This document shows positions 24,076 through 37,699 of a DNA stretch of 64,000 bases, piece after piece. Positions within the stretch are counted from its first letter, which is position 1; each line of letters opens with the position of its first letter. The notes below the pieces were generated by a model that was not told the DNA's origin, did no database searches, and saw only the letters and a list, made by a program, of their open reading frames with translations. This DNA is from Megalobrama amblycephala (lineage: Eukaryota; Chordata; Actinopteri; Cypriniformes; Xenocyprididae), in assembly GCF_018812025.1 (NCBI RefSeq), contig NC_063058.1, positions 19,242,797-19,306,796 on the forward strand. Direction: 5' to 3'. The translations under genes were made by a program, and so were the position numbers.

Positions 24076-25603
24076 TATACTGAGAAAATGCAGCAAAATA
24101 TTATATTATGCAATGTATATATTAGGGATGGGCATTTTAGTCAGTTTTTAATTTCGAGTACTGATATGTCTTAAAAATTAATACTCGAGGGCATGGTTTG
24201 TGCACAGGGTGGGGTGTGTAATTTTTGTAACGGTGTTTTAATGTTGATAAATAAAAATGACATGAAAATGTCTATGAAAATATTACTAAAAAAAACAAAC
24301 ACTGCTAGACTATCAATAAAATCATTGTTTTAGAAAAAGAGACATCTAAAAGAATAGCTGCATGAGAAGAAGCTGAAACTGAAGCCCGTTCCACAGTATA
24401 AGACACCCTATATGAGATATGGCAAACTACTTAACCAACCTGTCTGAGAACTGAAAAGATAAAAGTCGTACTGTTATGTGTATGTATGCGTATATGCACT
24501 GTATGTGTGTTGTTGATTTTTCTTCCTGTCCTTGGACTGTTTTCCTGCTCATCCTGCATATGTGTGTCTTAAATATTTCCATGAAGCAGTTAAGCATACA
24601 ACTGATAAACGTTTGCGCCCACAATCTGTCCTTCGCATATAAACAAACATACGATTACCTAGTACTCCACTGTTTACACCAGGTTTACTGCACCACAGCT
24701 TCCTCTTTCGTTGTTGTAATGACTGGCCCGTATTTAACGCATCCTTCAGGCTTGAAATACTTGTCGGTGCTCTCTAGGCATAATTCATAAACACGTGTAA
24801 GTGTCAGGTGAAGGGAAAGATTGCTTTGGTGAGGCTGATGAGTCAGTGGCCCAGAGGCATGTTGATCCATCTCTGGCATCCACCATACATTCTCTTCCTC
24901 ATTTTTTTACTCCCTCCAGTAATTTCCTGCTCTCCGGGTCTGTGAGCACGAGGTTTCATCAAAGAGCTCAATTTCGAAACCTCCATGTAAGGTTAAAGAC
25001 AGTCTGACCAGGTGTAAATCAAATACCCGCTGAAGCATTTAATGAGCCCGGTCAGGTTGGATATTCAATCAGCCCACACCGCTAAACGACTGGAGTTGAC
25101 TGATCCAGACTAATTGTTTTGTGCAGTTCAAAGACCTCTACTAATTGTTTTGGCTTACACAGCAGGGACCACAAATAAACTTTTCGGGGTATGCTAGGAC
25201 TCAACCTCCCCCACTAGGTCAAAAGAGCCATTACGCTGTACTGCCCTGGTGCTAATGCCGACACAATGGTTCCATAGGATACAGGCTTGAATGAATGTGT
25301 GCTTAAGTAATGGAACGGATTGGATTGGCCAGGAACTATTCTACTTTATCACCTGCTGAGAACTCAACAATGCACCTCAAATAAGAGCTTATCTGCGGCT
25401 GCCCTTCCACCTCATTCAGCACGTCAGTCAGATATTCCCAAGCTTATCCCCCAGTAGACACAGCCTGTGTGATCGCTTGAAAAGAGAGCAAGCTTTACCT
25501 GATAGCTGACTTGTGAGTTTTGTGGGGCATAACACCCAGTGTTTGGTCAGCTAATGGAGTGGACTTCATGTGTCAGTCATGCAGGGTTCGAAGCAGTGTG
25601 AGT

Positions 25604-26068
25604 AAACTCTAAAAAAATGCTGGGTTAAAAACAACCCAAGTTGGGTTGAAAATGGACAAACCCAGTGATTGAGTTTTTTTTTTAACCCAGTACTCGGGTT
25701 AAATGTTTGCCCAACGTGCTGGGCAGTTTTATTTAATCCAACTATTGTTTAAAAATTACTATATGGCTTGCTTAAAATGAACCAAAATAGGTTGAAAATC
25801 AGACACATGATTACTAGAGGCAGCAATAATAACCAAAAGGTGAACATTTATTAATAAGCAATTTAATAAATGTTTGTTTAATCATTATTTAGTAAACTTA
25901 TTAATGTTCATTTATTAATAAATGTTCATTTCCAACATATTTTGGTTTCATTTTAAGCAATAAATACAGTAATTTTTAAACATAAAAAAAAAAACTATCC
26001 AGCAGGTTGGGCAAACATTTGCTGGGTTTGTCCATTTTCAACCCAACTTGGGTTGTTTTTTAGAGTGT
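25604..26068. mobile_element. Inverted-repeat MITE (ACTCTAAAAAA...AACCCAAC type)
   Basis: The left part reads ACTCTAAAAAAATGCTGGGT, AACAACCCAAGTTGGGTTGA and ATGGACAAACCC. The right part is its mirror: GGGTTTGTCCAT, TCAACCCAACTTGGGTTGTT, TTTTAGAGTGT. The inner arms also pair (AAAATGAACCAAAATA against TATTTTGGTTTCATTTT). Confidence 0.88.
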
Positions 26069-27725
26069 AGGAATGGGAATCAAAAGGAATTTCATGATTC
26101 TGGTTCTGACTCAGATTCTTCTTAATGATTCCTGTTGCTTAATGGATTCATTAACATTTTTGAGAACAAATGAACAAATCTATTGGCGACTGCTGCTTAT
26201 TTCAGCAAATCATAAATGTAATACTGCTTTGGCAAAGTTTTTATTGGCTTCTCACAAATGATTCAGTGACAGCATACTGTAAATTCAATGCTTTGACTAA
26301 CTACATATTAAAGAAGCTACAAAAACAATAATTTTGTACATTTTTTTTAATGAATTTATTTAATGAATGAAATAAAATACCAAAAATACAAATGATTCCA
26401 ACAAAACTGCAGTTTATTTTTTACTGCACATTGTGATATGATCAATCATTCAGTAACAGTAACCGATTCAGATTAAGTATGTAACCACTCCGACTGATTC
26501 ATACTAAAAGCATTTTGATTCACTGAAAAGATTTGGCTCATAAGACTCGTTCATTCAAGAATCAGACTACACTGGTTCCATTGTATGTTTTTGATTCTTT
26601 TGAGCCATTTCTTTTTAGAAAGTCATTCAGGAACTGGACTGAATCGTTCTGTATGTTTTTGATTCACAAAAAAACTGATTCACTAAATAGAACCCCATAT
26701 AGGAGTCATTCATTCAGGTCCTGTTGTGTGTTCTTGATTCTTATGAGCCGGTTGTTTTTAGAGAATAATTCAGGAATCTGATTACATGAACTGCTCTCTA
26801 CAATTTTATGATTCAGAAAAAAAAAAAAAATAACAATAACGACTTATTGGACTAAAGTGACTGTGCTGCATTTTTTTGATTAAATAAAAAGAACTGGCTC
26901 ATAAGAGTCATATATTCAGGAATCAGACTACACTGTATGTTTTTGAGTCACTAAAAAGAACCATTTAAGATCCGTTAATGGAACCAAATTTCATGAAAAT
27001 CATTTGGTACTCCTAGTGCAGAGACGAAATCTGATGCAATGAGCATGTCATAAGAGACTGTAGTTTAAGGAAACTATTATATTCAAAGACTGTATAGCTA
27101 AACAGGAGGACAAAGGGTTATCACCTTTGACTATTGTATTCAACAAATCCATCTCCCCTGCCTGTGACCAGAGGCAGATCAGTGCCCCCCTCTACCTCAA
27201 ACAGATGTGTTTTATTAATGTGTTAGTCTGACCATAATCCCTGAAGGTATCTGGACAAAAAAGGCAATAAAAAGACATGCCAACTTCCAGTGGTTTACCA
27301 AAAGATAGCACAATGATGCATTGTTCTACCATGTGGTCATGCTTTACATATCACCGCCACGCTCGATTGTTTGTTTTCCATTTGCATGATTTTACACACT
27401 TGGTAAATTAGCTGACTGGCACTGAAATTGTGTGTCATAAAAAGGATGCCACCTGCTAGCTTTGAATCATAGTGCTGAGAAATATGACTACAAACGACAG
27501 AATTTGCTGCATGTTCATACTCTTTATCACATGTCAGTGTTTTTCTGGCAGAAAGAGGGCATTTTGAGAGTAAAGTCCTTGATCTTTGTAGCGTGTAGCA
27601 TAGGCCACATGTGTTTTTGCAAAGGCCCAAATTGACATAAGGGTTTCATCATATCTGCCTCTTAATGTCAACTACAGGAAGGACATGCCAACTACTGATA
27701 ATAAGCCATTTGAACTATGTGTTAA

Positions 27726-28668
27726 AGGTGCCATAGAATGGAAAATTGAATTTACCTTGGCATAGTTGAATAACAAGAGTTCAGTACATGGAAATGACAT
27801 ACAGTGAGTCTCAAACACCATTGTTTCCTCCATCTCATTTGTTTAAAAGACCTCAGAAGAACAGACGAATCTCAACATAATACGAGTGTTACGTAACAGT
27901 CGGGATCATTAATATGTACACCCCCAATATTTGCATATGCCAGCTCATGTTCAAGGCATTAGAAAAGCCAGTATTAACATCTGGATGTGCACAGCTGAAT
28001 CATCAGACTAGGTAAGCAAGCAAGAACAATAGCGAAAAATGGCAGATGGAGCAATAATAACTGACATGATCCATGATTACATGATATTTTTAGTGATATT
28101 TGTAAATTGTCTTTCTAAATGTTTCGTTAGCATGTTGCTAATGTACTGTTAAATGTGGTTAAAGTCACCATCGTTTCTTACTGTATTTACGGAGACAAGA
28201 GCCGTCGTTATTTTCATTTTTAAACACTTGTAGTCTGTTTAATTCATAAACACAACTTCATTCTTTATAAATCTCTCCAACAGTGTGTAATGTTAGCTTT
28301 AACCACGGAGCACTATCAAACTCATTCAGAATCAAATGTAAACATCCAAATAAATACAATACTCACATGATCCGATGCATGCATGCAGCATGAATGACGA
28401 ACACTTTGTAAAGATCCATTTTGAGGGTTATATTAGCCGTGTGAACTTTGCAATGTATATAGAGTCGAGAGCTCAGGGGCGGGGAGCTCGAGATTTAAAG
28501 GGGCCGCGCAGCCTGAATCGGCGCATATTTAATGATGCCCCAAAATAGGCAGTTAAAAAAATTAATTAAAAAAATCTATGGGGTATTTTGAGCTGAAACT
28601 TCACAGACACATTCAGGGGACACCTTAGACAAATATTACATCTTGTGAAAACAAGTTCTAGGGCACCT
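27726..28668 (+). mobile_element. TTAA-flanked AGGTGCC element, copy 1
   Basis: Ends AGGTGCCATAGAATGG and TTCTAGGGCACCT, TTAA at 27722-27725 and 28669-28672. It shares most of its length with the elements at 32410-33336 (inverted) and 47285-48253. Diagnostic words are CAGTGAGTCTCAAACACCAT, AAAAATGGCAGATGGAGCAA and TTTTGAGCTGAAACTTCACA. Confidence 0.88.
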
Positions 28669-28689
28669 TTAATGTCTTCCAAGATACTA

Positions 28690-29318
28690 AAGCCCTCTTT
28701 CCACCTGGTATTAAGATGCGTTTTGGTCGATCAGATCACAAGTAGACGAGGGAGACACATTCCTGTCTACACCTGGTGTTTTAATCTCTTTTGACCACTT
28801 CTGTCCTTATTTCTTCAAGGGGAGGGGCCTAAAGGTGGGTAATTGAATGGGCTTTTTCAGATCTTTCCATCTAATGGACGAAATAAGCTTACGCAATTTA
28901 CCCAAACCTGAAACAATGGAAAACATAGTGAGAGCAGCAGCTTTCTTTTCTGCTCTAACAGCCAAAACACCATGGCAAATGCGGTGCGGTGTGTTAGAAA
29001 TCAGGAGTGGTGAGAGAACATTATGCTTGGTTCCTTTTTTGTCTTCAAACCAAACATAGGTCTTCATTCGACAAAGTTTAAATCCCGTCTAGCTAGAGCA
29101 CTTCCGATGTTTATGCATTAGTTGAGAGTCTTTTGAACTTCGATCACATGAGCGTCTACACTTCAAAAGCAATCCGGTCGAATGCGTTTTCAACTACAGT
29201 ACCTCTGAAAGTGGACAAGCTCAAAACGTTTCACACCATGATTACATCTGTATTTAGCGTCATCCACTTGTGATCGGATCGATGAAAAGGCTTCTTAATA
29301 CCAGATGTAAACAGGGCC
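28690..29318. mobile_element. Inverted-repeat MITE (CACCTGGTATTAAGA type)
   Basis: Left CCACCTGGTATTAAGATGCG and CGATCAGATCACAAGT are mirrored on the right by ACTTGTGATCGGATCGATGA and CTTCTTAATACCAGATGT. It begins only about 20 bp after the preceding element. No target duplication is evident. Confidence 0.75.
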
Positions 29319-30720
29319 TATGCTGCTTCAAACAATAGATTATCACCATACAGTCTCTTCTTACAGCATTTAGCATACCAAATGCACCAAGAAGCATGGA
29401 CTTAACACATGTTCGTTCTCATCTTTTTAAGAGTTTAAGGGAATTTCTTCAGAGCAAAGTTCTCTGCAGAGTGTCATGCATGGAAATAAATTAGCTGAAA
29501 TTAGGAACAGAGAATCTGCGAAACTCTTTAAACAGCTCCCAAAATCTTAGTGTTAGAGGCACGTTTTGCTCTCTCTGACATGTGAAAAAGAGTAAGATCA
29601 TCACAGAAAAGCAGCCCTGCCAAGTCTTTACAGTCAAGATTGGAATTGATTATTCTGGCCAACTGCAAACCAGGCATTTGAATGCTCTGCCTCCGTTCTC
29701 TTCCATAAAGGGCTGGATTTGATCTTTTAAAGGGTCTCAACGCTTCATGGTTTTAAAGCAGTGCTCTTTACCCTTTTATCAGATCCATGCTCCTTGCATA
29801 AGGGTGGAGGTTTTTACTTCAGCATGCTTGTGGACTGTGGCAGAGAGCAATTCTTTGAGCGTGCTCATCTTGTCTGCTATAATGAATGGGCGTTTCCGCT
29901 AATGCTTTGAATAGATTCATGCTGGACGAGTAAATAATGACAGACCTCTGGGCCTCCGGAATGGACTCCACACTAAATTATCCCCCCTTTGCTTATGTCT
30001 GTTTATCTAATTGAATGGATGAGCATGGTTCATAAGCACGTCCATAATATGTTTCACTGTATGTCAATAGAATGATAGCTTATGTTTAGCTTGTTGCTAT
30101 TTTTTTTCTAGTGTAAAATGTGTAGCGTTGGCCCAATCTGTGCTTTATGGCTCATTAACTGCAAAGGAACAATGAAAAATAATCAAGCATTTCATCTTGT
30201 TGTTTAAACAAATCTCTTTGATTAATTGTATTTTAATCTCGATTTCAGTTTGATTAATGACTTTGTTTCAAAATAAATTTTGTCTCACTAGTTTGGTCCA
30301 GGCATATTATTCATGGTGCTCTGAGCGAATCCTCTCATAACATGCAGCAACAAGTTCAAAATCACTAGATGAGAAGAGATTTAATCATGAGCATTTGAAT
30401 AAGCTGATTCAATTTTTAGCAAACATATGAGCGGTTGTACTGGGCCGTGTATTGTTTTCCAGTTGGAAACCTGAGTGAGGAACAAAGTCCCCTACTGACA
30501 GATCACTTGACTGCTGGATTGGGAGAGCAAGTCGAGAGGTAAAGAGTGAGAAAAGTGAAAATTGAGTAACAAGACAAGATAAGACCAAAAAGAGGATCAT
30601 GAGGAAAAGCAACATGAGGAGAAAACTGAAAACAAGAAAGAATGAATAGGAGTCAACAGCACCTTTCCCAGACAGCAGCTGTTAAAAAGAAAAGTTTGAC
30701 TTTGACAGTCTATAGTAGAC

Positions 30721-31730
30721 TAGGGCTGAACAATATTAGAAAAAATTGACATTGAGATATTGCTTGTATAAAATGTATAAATCGGGCTCAAACCGGTTGG
30801 CTTGGTGCGATTATGAAATCGCAAAGGCTGCAATCAATTATTTTTTTTATTTTTATTTTTTAATGTGTTGTTTGTCCGCTCTGTGATCAGTAGTAAATGC
30901 TGCTCCTTCTGAAAGCACTGCAAGTTTGAGTCTCTTATAACATGCATTTGAAAAAGCAACACGCATCAAACATCTTTCCAAACATGAGAAGTGTTTATGA
31001 ACCTCTTGTCCAACAAAAGACAACATTTAATAACATGTTTTTACTCCAAACTCACTTCATAACCTCAGTTGAGTGTTTGAAAACATCCTTCTGTGAGATG
31101 ATGTGGCTTCTTACACAGAATAAGGCACACAACATATTATTTCATAGTATTCTATTCAGTGATAAAGGCTATGTCGATTAGCATTGAAGTATAAATATAC
31201 TTTATTATCATGAAAATACCAGAGAAGGCTTGAAGAACTCAGATAAAGCATATATTGTCATATTCATGTGTTTATTAGTCATGTTTAATCAATCAAAGTG
31301 TTTCAATCTTCTGTTTATTCAGCTACAGCGATAGTATGATACCCATAGGGATCTGCGGGGCATATTTTGAGTTTCTGAACGAGAGCGCCCTCTGGCTTTC
31401 AGATGGAAAATTTACTACTGATCACAGAGCCGTGCTTCACTGAGAAGCTGCGCATCAAAAAAATTGCTGCCTTTGCCAAATCTTGTGCAGTTTAATTTCG
31501 ATTAATCAGGAAGCGTAGCATTTACACACATTTAGCTCACAACAAGTAAATGAACGAAGCTGCTCTGAGATGCTGAAACAGTTTATCATGAGCATTCATC
31601 TAATGAGCAATCTTCACTCTGAAACTGGCAGCACATATATTTATTTAATGAAATGCAGCCTTCACTATTTGATTATCCCCTTAAGCCATATTGCAATATC
31701 AGTTTTATTTCGATATATCGTGCAGCTCTA
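30721..31730. mobile_element. hAT-like element (TAGGGCTGMACRATAT termini)
   Basis: Left TAGGGCTGAACAATATTAGA, right complement TAGAGCTGCACGATATATCG. The YARNG-type end fits hAT elements. No coding sequence is seen and the target duplication has decayed. Confidence 0.65.
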
Positions 31731-32409
31731 CAATAGGCTCTTCAAGTCTTCTTCGAGACATCCACGGGTATTAACACACCAGCAGTCAGGCACCAGGATT
31801 GCATGGTGACTGCCAGCCTCTAATCCCACAATATTGTCAGCTTCTCTAATTCTCCCCAGCCTACTGACCCTCACGACCTAGTAATCCAAGAAAGGCGCAT
31901 AAACACAAGAATCGGGTTGCTTTGCGACGTGCTGTATAAATGCAAAGGTGGGGCACGCCACAATCACACACACATGCATATAAACATATACAACATTACT
32001 GAAAATTCTGTGAGGTCAAAGGTCACATTATTTTCGTCAAGAAGCAGCTGATGGGTGACAGTGTGGAGCAATGACGTTCGGGAAATCTTCACGTACGCTG
32101 TACGTGGTCGCAACTGCATCGGGGCCCGGGGGTTAACAGAAAGTTTGTGAAGGTGACATTTGGTCGTACAGATCTCCTTTCACTCATATCAAGCCTTTTA
32201 GAGGTGACGCCAAAGGCCACAAAGCTATAAAGCACCAAAGGTGGGGCATGGTAACCCTATCACGTCAGCATTGTGCCGCACACAATGAGAGCTGCTTAAT
32301 GTGTCAAAGAGGAGCTACGTGGGATGTTTTTGTAATATTTTTCTGCATTCTTTGAAATAATTCTCAAAATACTCAAATGAAGTAATATTCCTGGTTCAAT
32401 ATGAGTTAA

Positions 32410-33336
32410 AGGTGCCATCGAACGTTTTTTTTACAAGATGTAATATGACTTATATATGGTATAAGGTGTAAGGTGTCCCCTGAATGTGTCTGTGAAGTTT
32501 CAGCTCAAAATACCCCATAGATTTTTTTTTAATTAATTTTTTTAACTGCCTATTTTGGGGCATCATTAAATATGAGCCGATTTATGCTGTGCGGCCCCTT
32601 TAAATCCCTTTAAACAGTGCCTAAACAAAGTTTACACAGCTAATATAACCCTCAAATGGATCGTTACAAAGTGTTCGTCATTATGTGAGTATTGTATACT
32701 GTTATATTGTTTACATTTGATTCTGAATGAATTTGAGGCTGTGCTCCGTGGCTAACGGCTAATGCTACACTGTTGGAAGTTGTTTATGAATTATACAGAC
32801 TGCAAGTGTTTAAAAATGAAAATAGCGACGGCTCTTGTCTCCGTGAATACAGTAAGAAACTATGGTAACTTTAACCACATTTAACAGTACATTAGCAACA
32901 TGCTAACGAAACATTTAGAAAGACAATTCACAAATATCACTAAAAATATTATGATATCATGGATCATGTCAGTTATTATTGCTCCATCTGCCATTTTTCG
33001 CTATTGTTCTTGCTTACTTACCTAGTCTGATGATTCACCTGTGCAGATCCAGACGTTAATACTGGCTGCCCTTGTCTAATGCCTTTCATAATGTTGGGAA
33101 CATGGGCTGGCATATGCAAATATTGGGGTCACACATATTAATGATCCAGACTGTTACGTAACAGTCGGTATTATGTTGAGATTCGCCTGTTCTTTGGAGG
33201 TCTTTTAAACAAATGAGATTTATATAAGAAGGAGGAAACAATGGAGTTTGAGACTCACTGTATGTCATTTCCATGTACTGAACTCTTGTTATTCAACTAT
33301 GCCATGATAAATTCAATTTTTCATTCGAGGGCACCT
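32410..33336 (-). mobile_element. TTAA-flanked AGGTGCC element, copy 2 (inverted)
   Basis: This is the reverse complement of the element at 27726-28668, with TTAA at 32406-32409 and 33337-33340. CATTTTTCGCTATTGTTCTT and GACTCACTGTATGTCATTTC are the reversed diagnostic words. Confidence 0.88.
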
Positions 33337-34732
33337 TTAACTACAGTTGACAGCACATAATGTTGACAGTTTTTATTTGTTCCTCCTTTCCTTTAAAAAA
33401 TGCGGAAAGCTTACAATGGAAGTGAATGTAATCATTAAAATACTCACTGTTTAGTAGTAGCCAATGGAAGTCCTATTGGCAAAAATCCGTCATCCCTGCA
33501 GCACTTTATAAACATTATGCCACAAATGCTCTTGATTGAGTTTAACTTGTATTGAACCCCAAATATTCCTTTAATAAGCGAGGTGAGAAATTATGAGAGC
33601 AAACCTTCAAAAACCTGCAAGATGGCTGGTTGAGGAGCCTCGGGATCAGAGCATCCAAAGCTTGTCAAAACACTGCCCAGGTTTTTCAATTTCTACCCTT
33701 GATCCTTGCAATACCGTGAGCTAAGCATTGGAATGTCTTCCTTTTCAAACACAAGGCAAAACATGAAGTTTATTTGCTATGAAAATAACCCCACAAACCT
33801 TTTTTTTCCCCTCTCCCTCTAAATCAGGCATTGACTCTCAGGGGTGAGCTCAGCTGGTGATAGGTCAGGCTTCAGAGAGCCCCCCGAATCAATGCCAAAG
33901 CACAGTGCTTTCTTACGAGTGCTTATGCAAGTCCTATTGAAATACATGGCAGCTCGGCCGTTATGATGGATCGCGGTGGGCTTATATAACCCGGCAAAGC
34001 AAACTTGCACATCAAAGGCATCTTGTGCACAGTTTGATGATTTCCCTGGTTGCTTCATGCTACATGTGTCTCACTCTCTCTTGTTCTGTCGCTTCCTCAA
34101 TAGAAGTCCAGAGGAGTCCTTGTCTGCCTTGAGGGGACGGGATAAGCTGGCCTGTAATCCCCCTTCATCTTTGCTGGCTTTTTCACCTGTATACCGATTC
34201 TGTGCCTCTGAGCCAGCCCGTGCGGCCCTGTAATGAGAGCAGGGCCCAGCGCTCGTTCGGCCTGATTTATCGTCTACCTGTATTGTTCTCAGCATCTTCA
34301 AAGCAACCCTTTGAGACATGCCCTCAAAATAAAGCTGCAACCGCAGTCATCCCACTGACTCATGCGTCTTACTCACATTGCCAGAGAAAGAGGGGTAGAA
34401 AGAGTGAGAACTTTTCTGGCACAGTATGGAGTGTCCTTTTTATGCCTGTCTGATTTTTCATGGGTGTGTTTTTTTTTTTTGTGTTTTTGTCAAGGTGCCT
34501 TCACCATACAGTGTAACATGAGAAGAGTTTGAGTGAGAACGGTGTTAATCATTAACCGCCTGTTTTCTGTACTCCAACAGGCATTTTAGACATGGCCTGT
34601 GGTGCCAGGGTCTGGTTTCATTAATTATTAATGACTTCTTTACTTTCTTACCAGAGTCTGTGACCCTTTGAGCTTGACCACTGTGTAGCCCTCAGGTGCT
34701 CCATTCCTTTTCAGGTTACTCTAGGTAATTAA

Positions 34733-34992
34733 AAGGCTATTTCACCCAAAAAATTAAAATTCGGTCATTATTTATCCCTCATGTTGTTTCAAATCTGCAG
34801 AACACAGTGAAGAAGATATGAAGAATATTTGTCACCAAACAGTTTTGGTGACTGTTAACTTCTATTGTGTGGACATTTCTCAGAATATCGTCTTTTGTGT
34901 TCCGCAGAATAAATAAAGTCATACTGATTTGGAACAACATGAGGGTGAGTAAATGGTGACAGAATGTTCATTTTTTTGGTTGAACTATCCCT
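34733..34992. mobile_element. Short TTAA MITE (AGGCTATTTCACCC type)
   Basis: Left AAGGCTATTTCACCCAAAAA, right TTTTTTGGTTGAACTATCCCT. TTAA is at 34729-34732 and 34993-34996. The inner fold-back CCAAACAGTTTTGG and AACACAGTGAAGA pairs with TCTTTTGTGTT. At 260 bp it resembles the fish Angel-type MITE, though I cannot confirm the family name. Confidence 0.78.
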
Positions 34993-35324
34993 TTAATTAT
35001 CCCTTTAAATTCTTTGTTTACTCGCTCAAATGGTGTTCCAAACCTCTTTGACTTGCTTTCTTCCATGAAACACAAAATAATAATCATTTTAGTATAATTA
35101 AAATCAATGTGTACTGGGTCTGTTAAGCTTAAAAAGGGGGAAAAATCACCATAAATGTATCATGAAAGTAGTTCTTATGTCTTTTGCACTATATTCCAAA
35201 TCCTACTTTTGCAACTAAAAACTAAAATTTAAGTCATTCTTGAAAATCTTTTTGGCACGTCCAATTCATGAATGAATCATTATTTTGAGTTAGAACTAAA
35301 TCAATCAGTTGATCCAGTTTACAT

Positions 35325-36620
35325 ACTGCTGTTCAGAAGTTTGGGATCAGAGTAAGATATTTTTAATACACTTTTAATACACTAACAAAAGTGACAGTAA
35401 ACATATTTTCAAAAGATTTTTTTTTTCAGTAAATGCTGTTCTTTTGAACATTCTATTCATCAAAATATCCTGGAAAAATGTATCACGGTTTCCACAAATG
35501 TGACCTGATCCAGCAAAATGAGTCATAGTGACCCAAATTTCAAAATTGAGATTTTTGGTATCAATGGAAAGATGAGACAATAAGCTATCCTAGTCAAAGT
35601 CATACCTTGAATGGTTTTAAGGATATACCCATTTGAATTATGGTCGTCTGCCCTCTTTTTCAAATTGAAAACCTGAGAAAATCGCTTTTAAAGTTTTTTG
35701 CCTGTTTTTTTGTTGATATCTTTCAAAATCCATTGCATTTAAAGGGATAAACTATTTATTTTACAGCTTAATTTGACCAAAGACGCAAAGCTCAGCGCCG
35801 CGACACGTCTTAAAATTCAAATGCATTGTTTTCTGGGCGCCGTGGACAGGCGCAGAATGTCGCCGCCGGTGTGCGTACACTCATAGAAAACAATGCGTTC
35901 GAATTTTAAAGACGTGGCGCGGTGATGAGCTTCGCGTCCGGTGTGCGAGCCCCTTAACAAATTCATAACGGAGATACCAGCGCGCGTGCTAGTCTGACAG
36001 GAGGATGGCTGGACCAATCGCGTGCCTGTCAGTCGAAACTGGGCTTCCCATTGATAAAAATCAGCGTTTATGGCAGTGTGTTTACATTTCTAAGCTTTTT
36101 GATTGGTTCTATACAACATGTAACACCATATTTGGAGAGCAGAGATAGTGACGTTTCAGGGGATACAGGGAAGTGCTCATAAGTGACGAGAGGAGTTGAG
36201 AAGTTCATTTCCAGCGAATTTAGTAAAACCATGTCAAATTTAATAGCCATTTAAATACCTTTACTCAATTATCTGGACTACGAAACTTTGGGAGATTATT
36301 TTTGAAAGTCTGTTCTTTGAAATTAGCTTTAAAAAAAAAAAAAAAAAAACGATTTTTTTCATTGTTTTTCCACATTATCGGCCCATATCTTAAAATAGAA
36401 CGTTGCGACTTCCGACTCATTTCGCCAGAGCGGGTCACAAATATATTAAGTAGCATAACTGTTTTCAACATTGATAATAAAAAATGTTTTTTGAGCATCA
36501 AATCATCATATTAGGATGATCATGTGACACTGAAGACTGGAGTAACGATGCTGAAAATTCAGCTTTACCATCACAGCAATAAATTTAAATTTTGAAAATG
36601 TATATAAAAATAGAAAAGAG
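35325..36620. mobile_element. CACTACCATTCAAAAG-family element, copy 2, split by another insertion
   Basis: Left half ACTGCTGTTCAGAAGTTTGG to GTATCACGGTTTCCACAAA; right half resumes at TATTAAGTAGCATAACTG and ends in the TGACACTGAAGACTGGAGTA region. The middle is the element at 35499-36439. Confidence 0.75.
35499..36439. mobile_element. Nested TGTGACC inverted-repeat element
   Basis: Left TGTGACCTGATCCAGCAAAA, right complement TGTGACCCGCTCTGGCGAAA, both running on into ATGAGTC. It contains a second fold-back of about 100 bp (CGTCTTAAAATTCAAATGCA near 35807 against the complement near 35911) around a GC-rich loop. Confidence 0.75.
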
Positions 36621-37699
36621 TCATTTAAACTGAAACATTTCAATATTAGAGTATTAATATTGGATATTACTGTTTTTACTTCCATAAAAAGTCTTTCAGA
36701 AGCCTTTTTTAAATATAATGCATGAGCCGTACAGAACTTTATATATAGACCTTTTATTTTACGTATATGATGACTTTTGTCATTTTGGAGCTTGACAGCC
36801 CCATTCACTTTGATTATATTGAGTTAAGCGGTCAAATTAGTCTTCAAAATTTCTCCTTTTTGTTGAGCTATCCCTTTAATTATAGTCAAAAGATCTTCTT
36901 AAAGGGGATAAAGGAGGATTATTTTCTTAAATAAGATGTTGATGCATTGTGCAGAAATACTCTTAACATTCACAACACAAGGCTTCTTCCCTGAGTGCCT
37001 ATTTGGTTTCAACAACTTGGCCTGCCCTGATGAATGACACCGTGAACTATGCCAATCATAACAGAGATACAATATAGTAGATGATATACAAAACAGTCTT
37101 AAAGGTACAGTTTTCAGAAATGGATAGTTCATTCTGAGGGTTATGTAAATGCTAATTATAACTGTTGGACTTCAGGGTAAAAAAATAAATGCTACAGAAG
37201 TGTTATGAATATTGCCCCTTTAATATCTTAGGGATCATACAGCCTCTCTGAAACTTCCACAACTCCACAGGTTGTAGAGATCCCAGCCAAACAAAGCTGG
37301 CCTCAATCGGAGCTCTAACAGAGCAACAGCAAGCCCAACGTTCCTCACAGTTTCCCATGAATTCCTGCCATCTGTGAGCACAGCCGTCAGAATGCGGCAG
37401 GGATGATCCAAGCACCATGGGAGAAAACATGCAACTGCATTGGCCAGGATGAAACAGTAGATGCCGAGCTTAGATAGAGCTTTATTGTGTGGGGCCGAAG
37501 TCACTTTTTTCCCCAAGCATCTAACTCACAAATTGCTTTTGGCATGGTGAACTTGAGGCCAGTCCTCTGGAAAAAATGGCAGTGCTGCAAAATTCATACA
37601 CGCATTATGTGCCACCAATATGGTATTGACAGCTTCTGCTTGTTGCCAGGTAAATACAACTTGTTTAAATTGTCAATGCGTTTCTGCTTTTGTTACCAG

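Larger units (their letters stand above)
15823..37699 (+). other. met: met intron 2 (21.9 kb), transposon-rich
   Basis: Bounded by AG|GTAAGA and ttgttaccag|A. It contains no host coding exon that I can identify. Named repeats account for much of it (listed separately). 21.3-23.2 kb, 24.1-25.6 kb, 26.1-27.7 kb, 29.3-30.7 kb and 33.4-34.7 kb show no clear structure, apart from degenerate TGATTC-rich repeat-like sequence at 26.1-27.0 kb. A weak further TTAA candidate lies at 36903-37217 (AGGGGATAAAGG...TTGCCCCT). Confidence 0.85.

Noticed and set aside
28847..29059. 70-codon open frame
   Set aside because: It lies inside the inverted-repeat MITE at 28690-29318 and overlaps an open frame on the other strand, as expected for chance frames.
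36903..37217. Possible further TTAA MITE (AGGGGATAAAGG ... TTGCCCCT)
   Set aside because: TTAA is present on both sides, but the termini match for only about five bases, too little to call.
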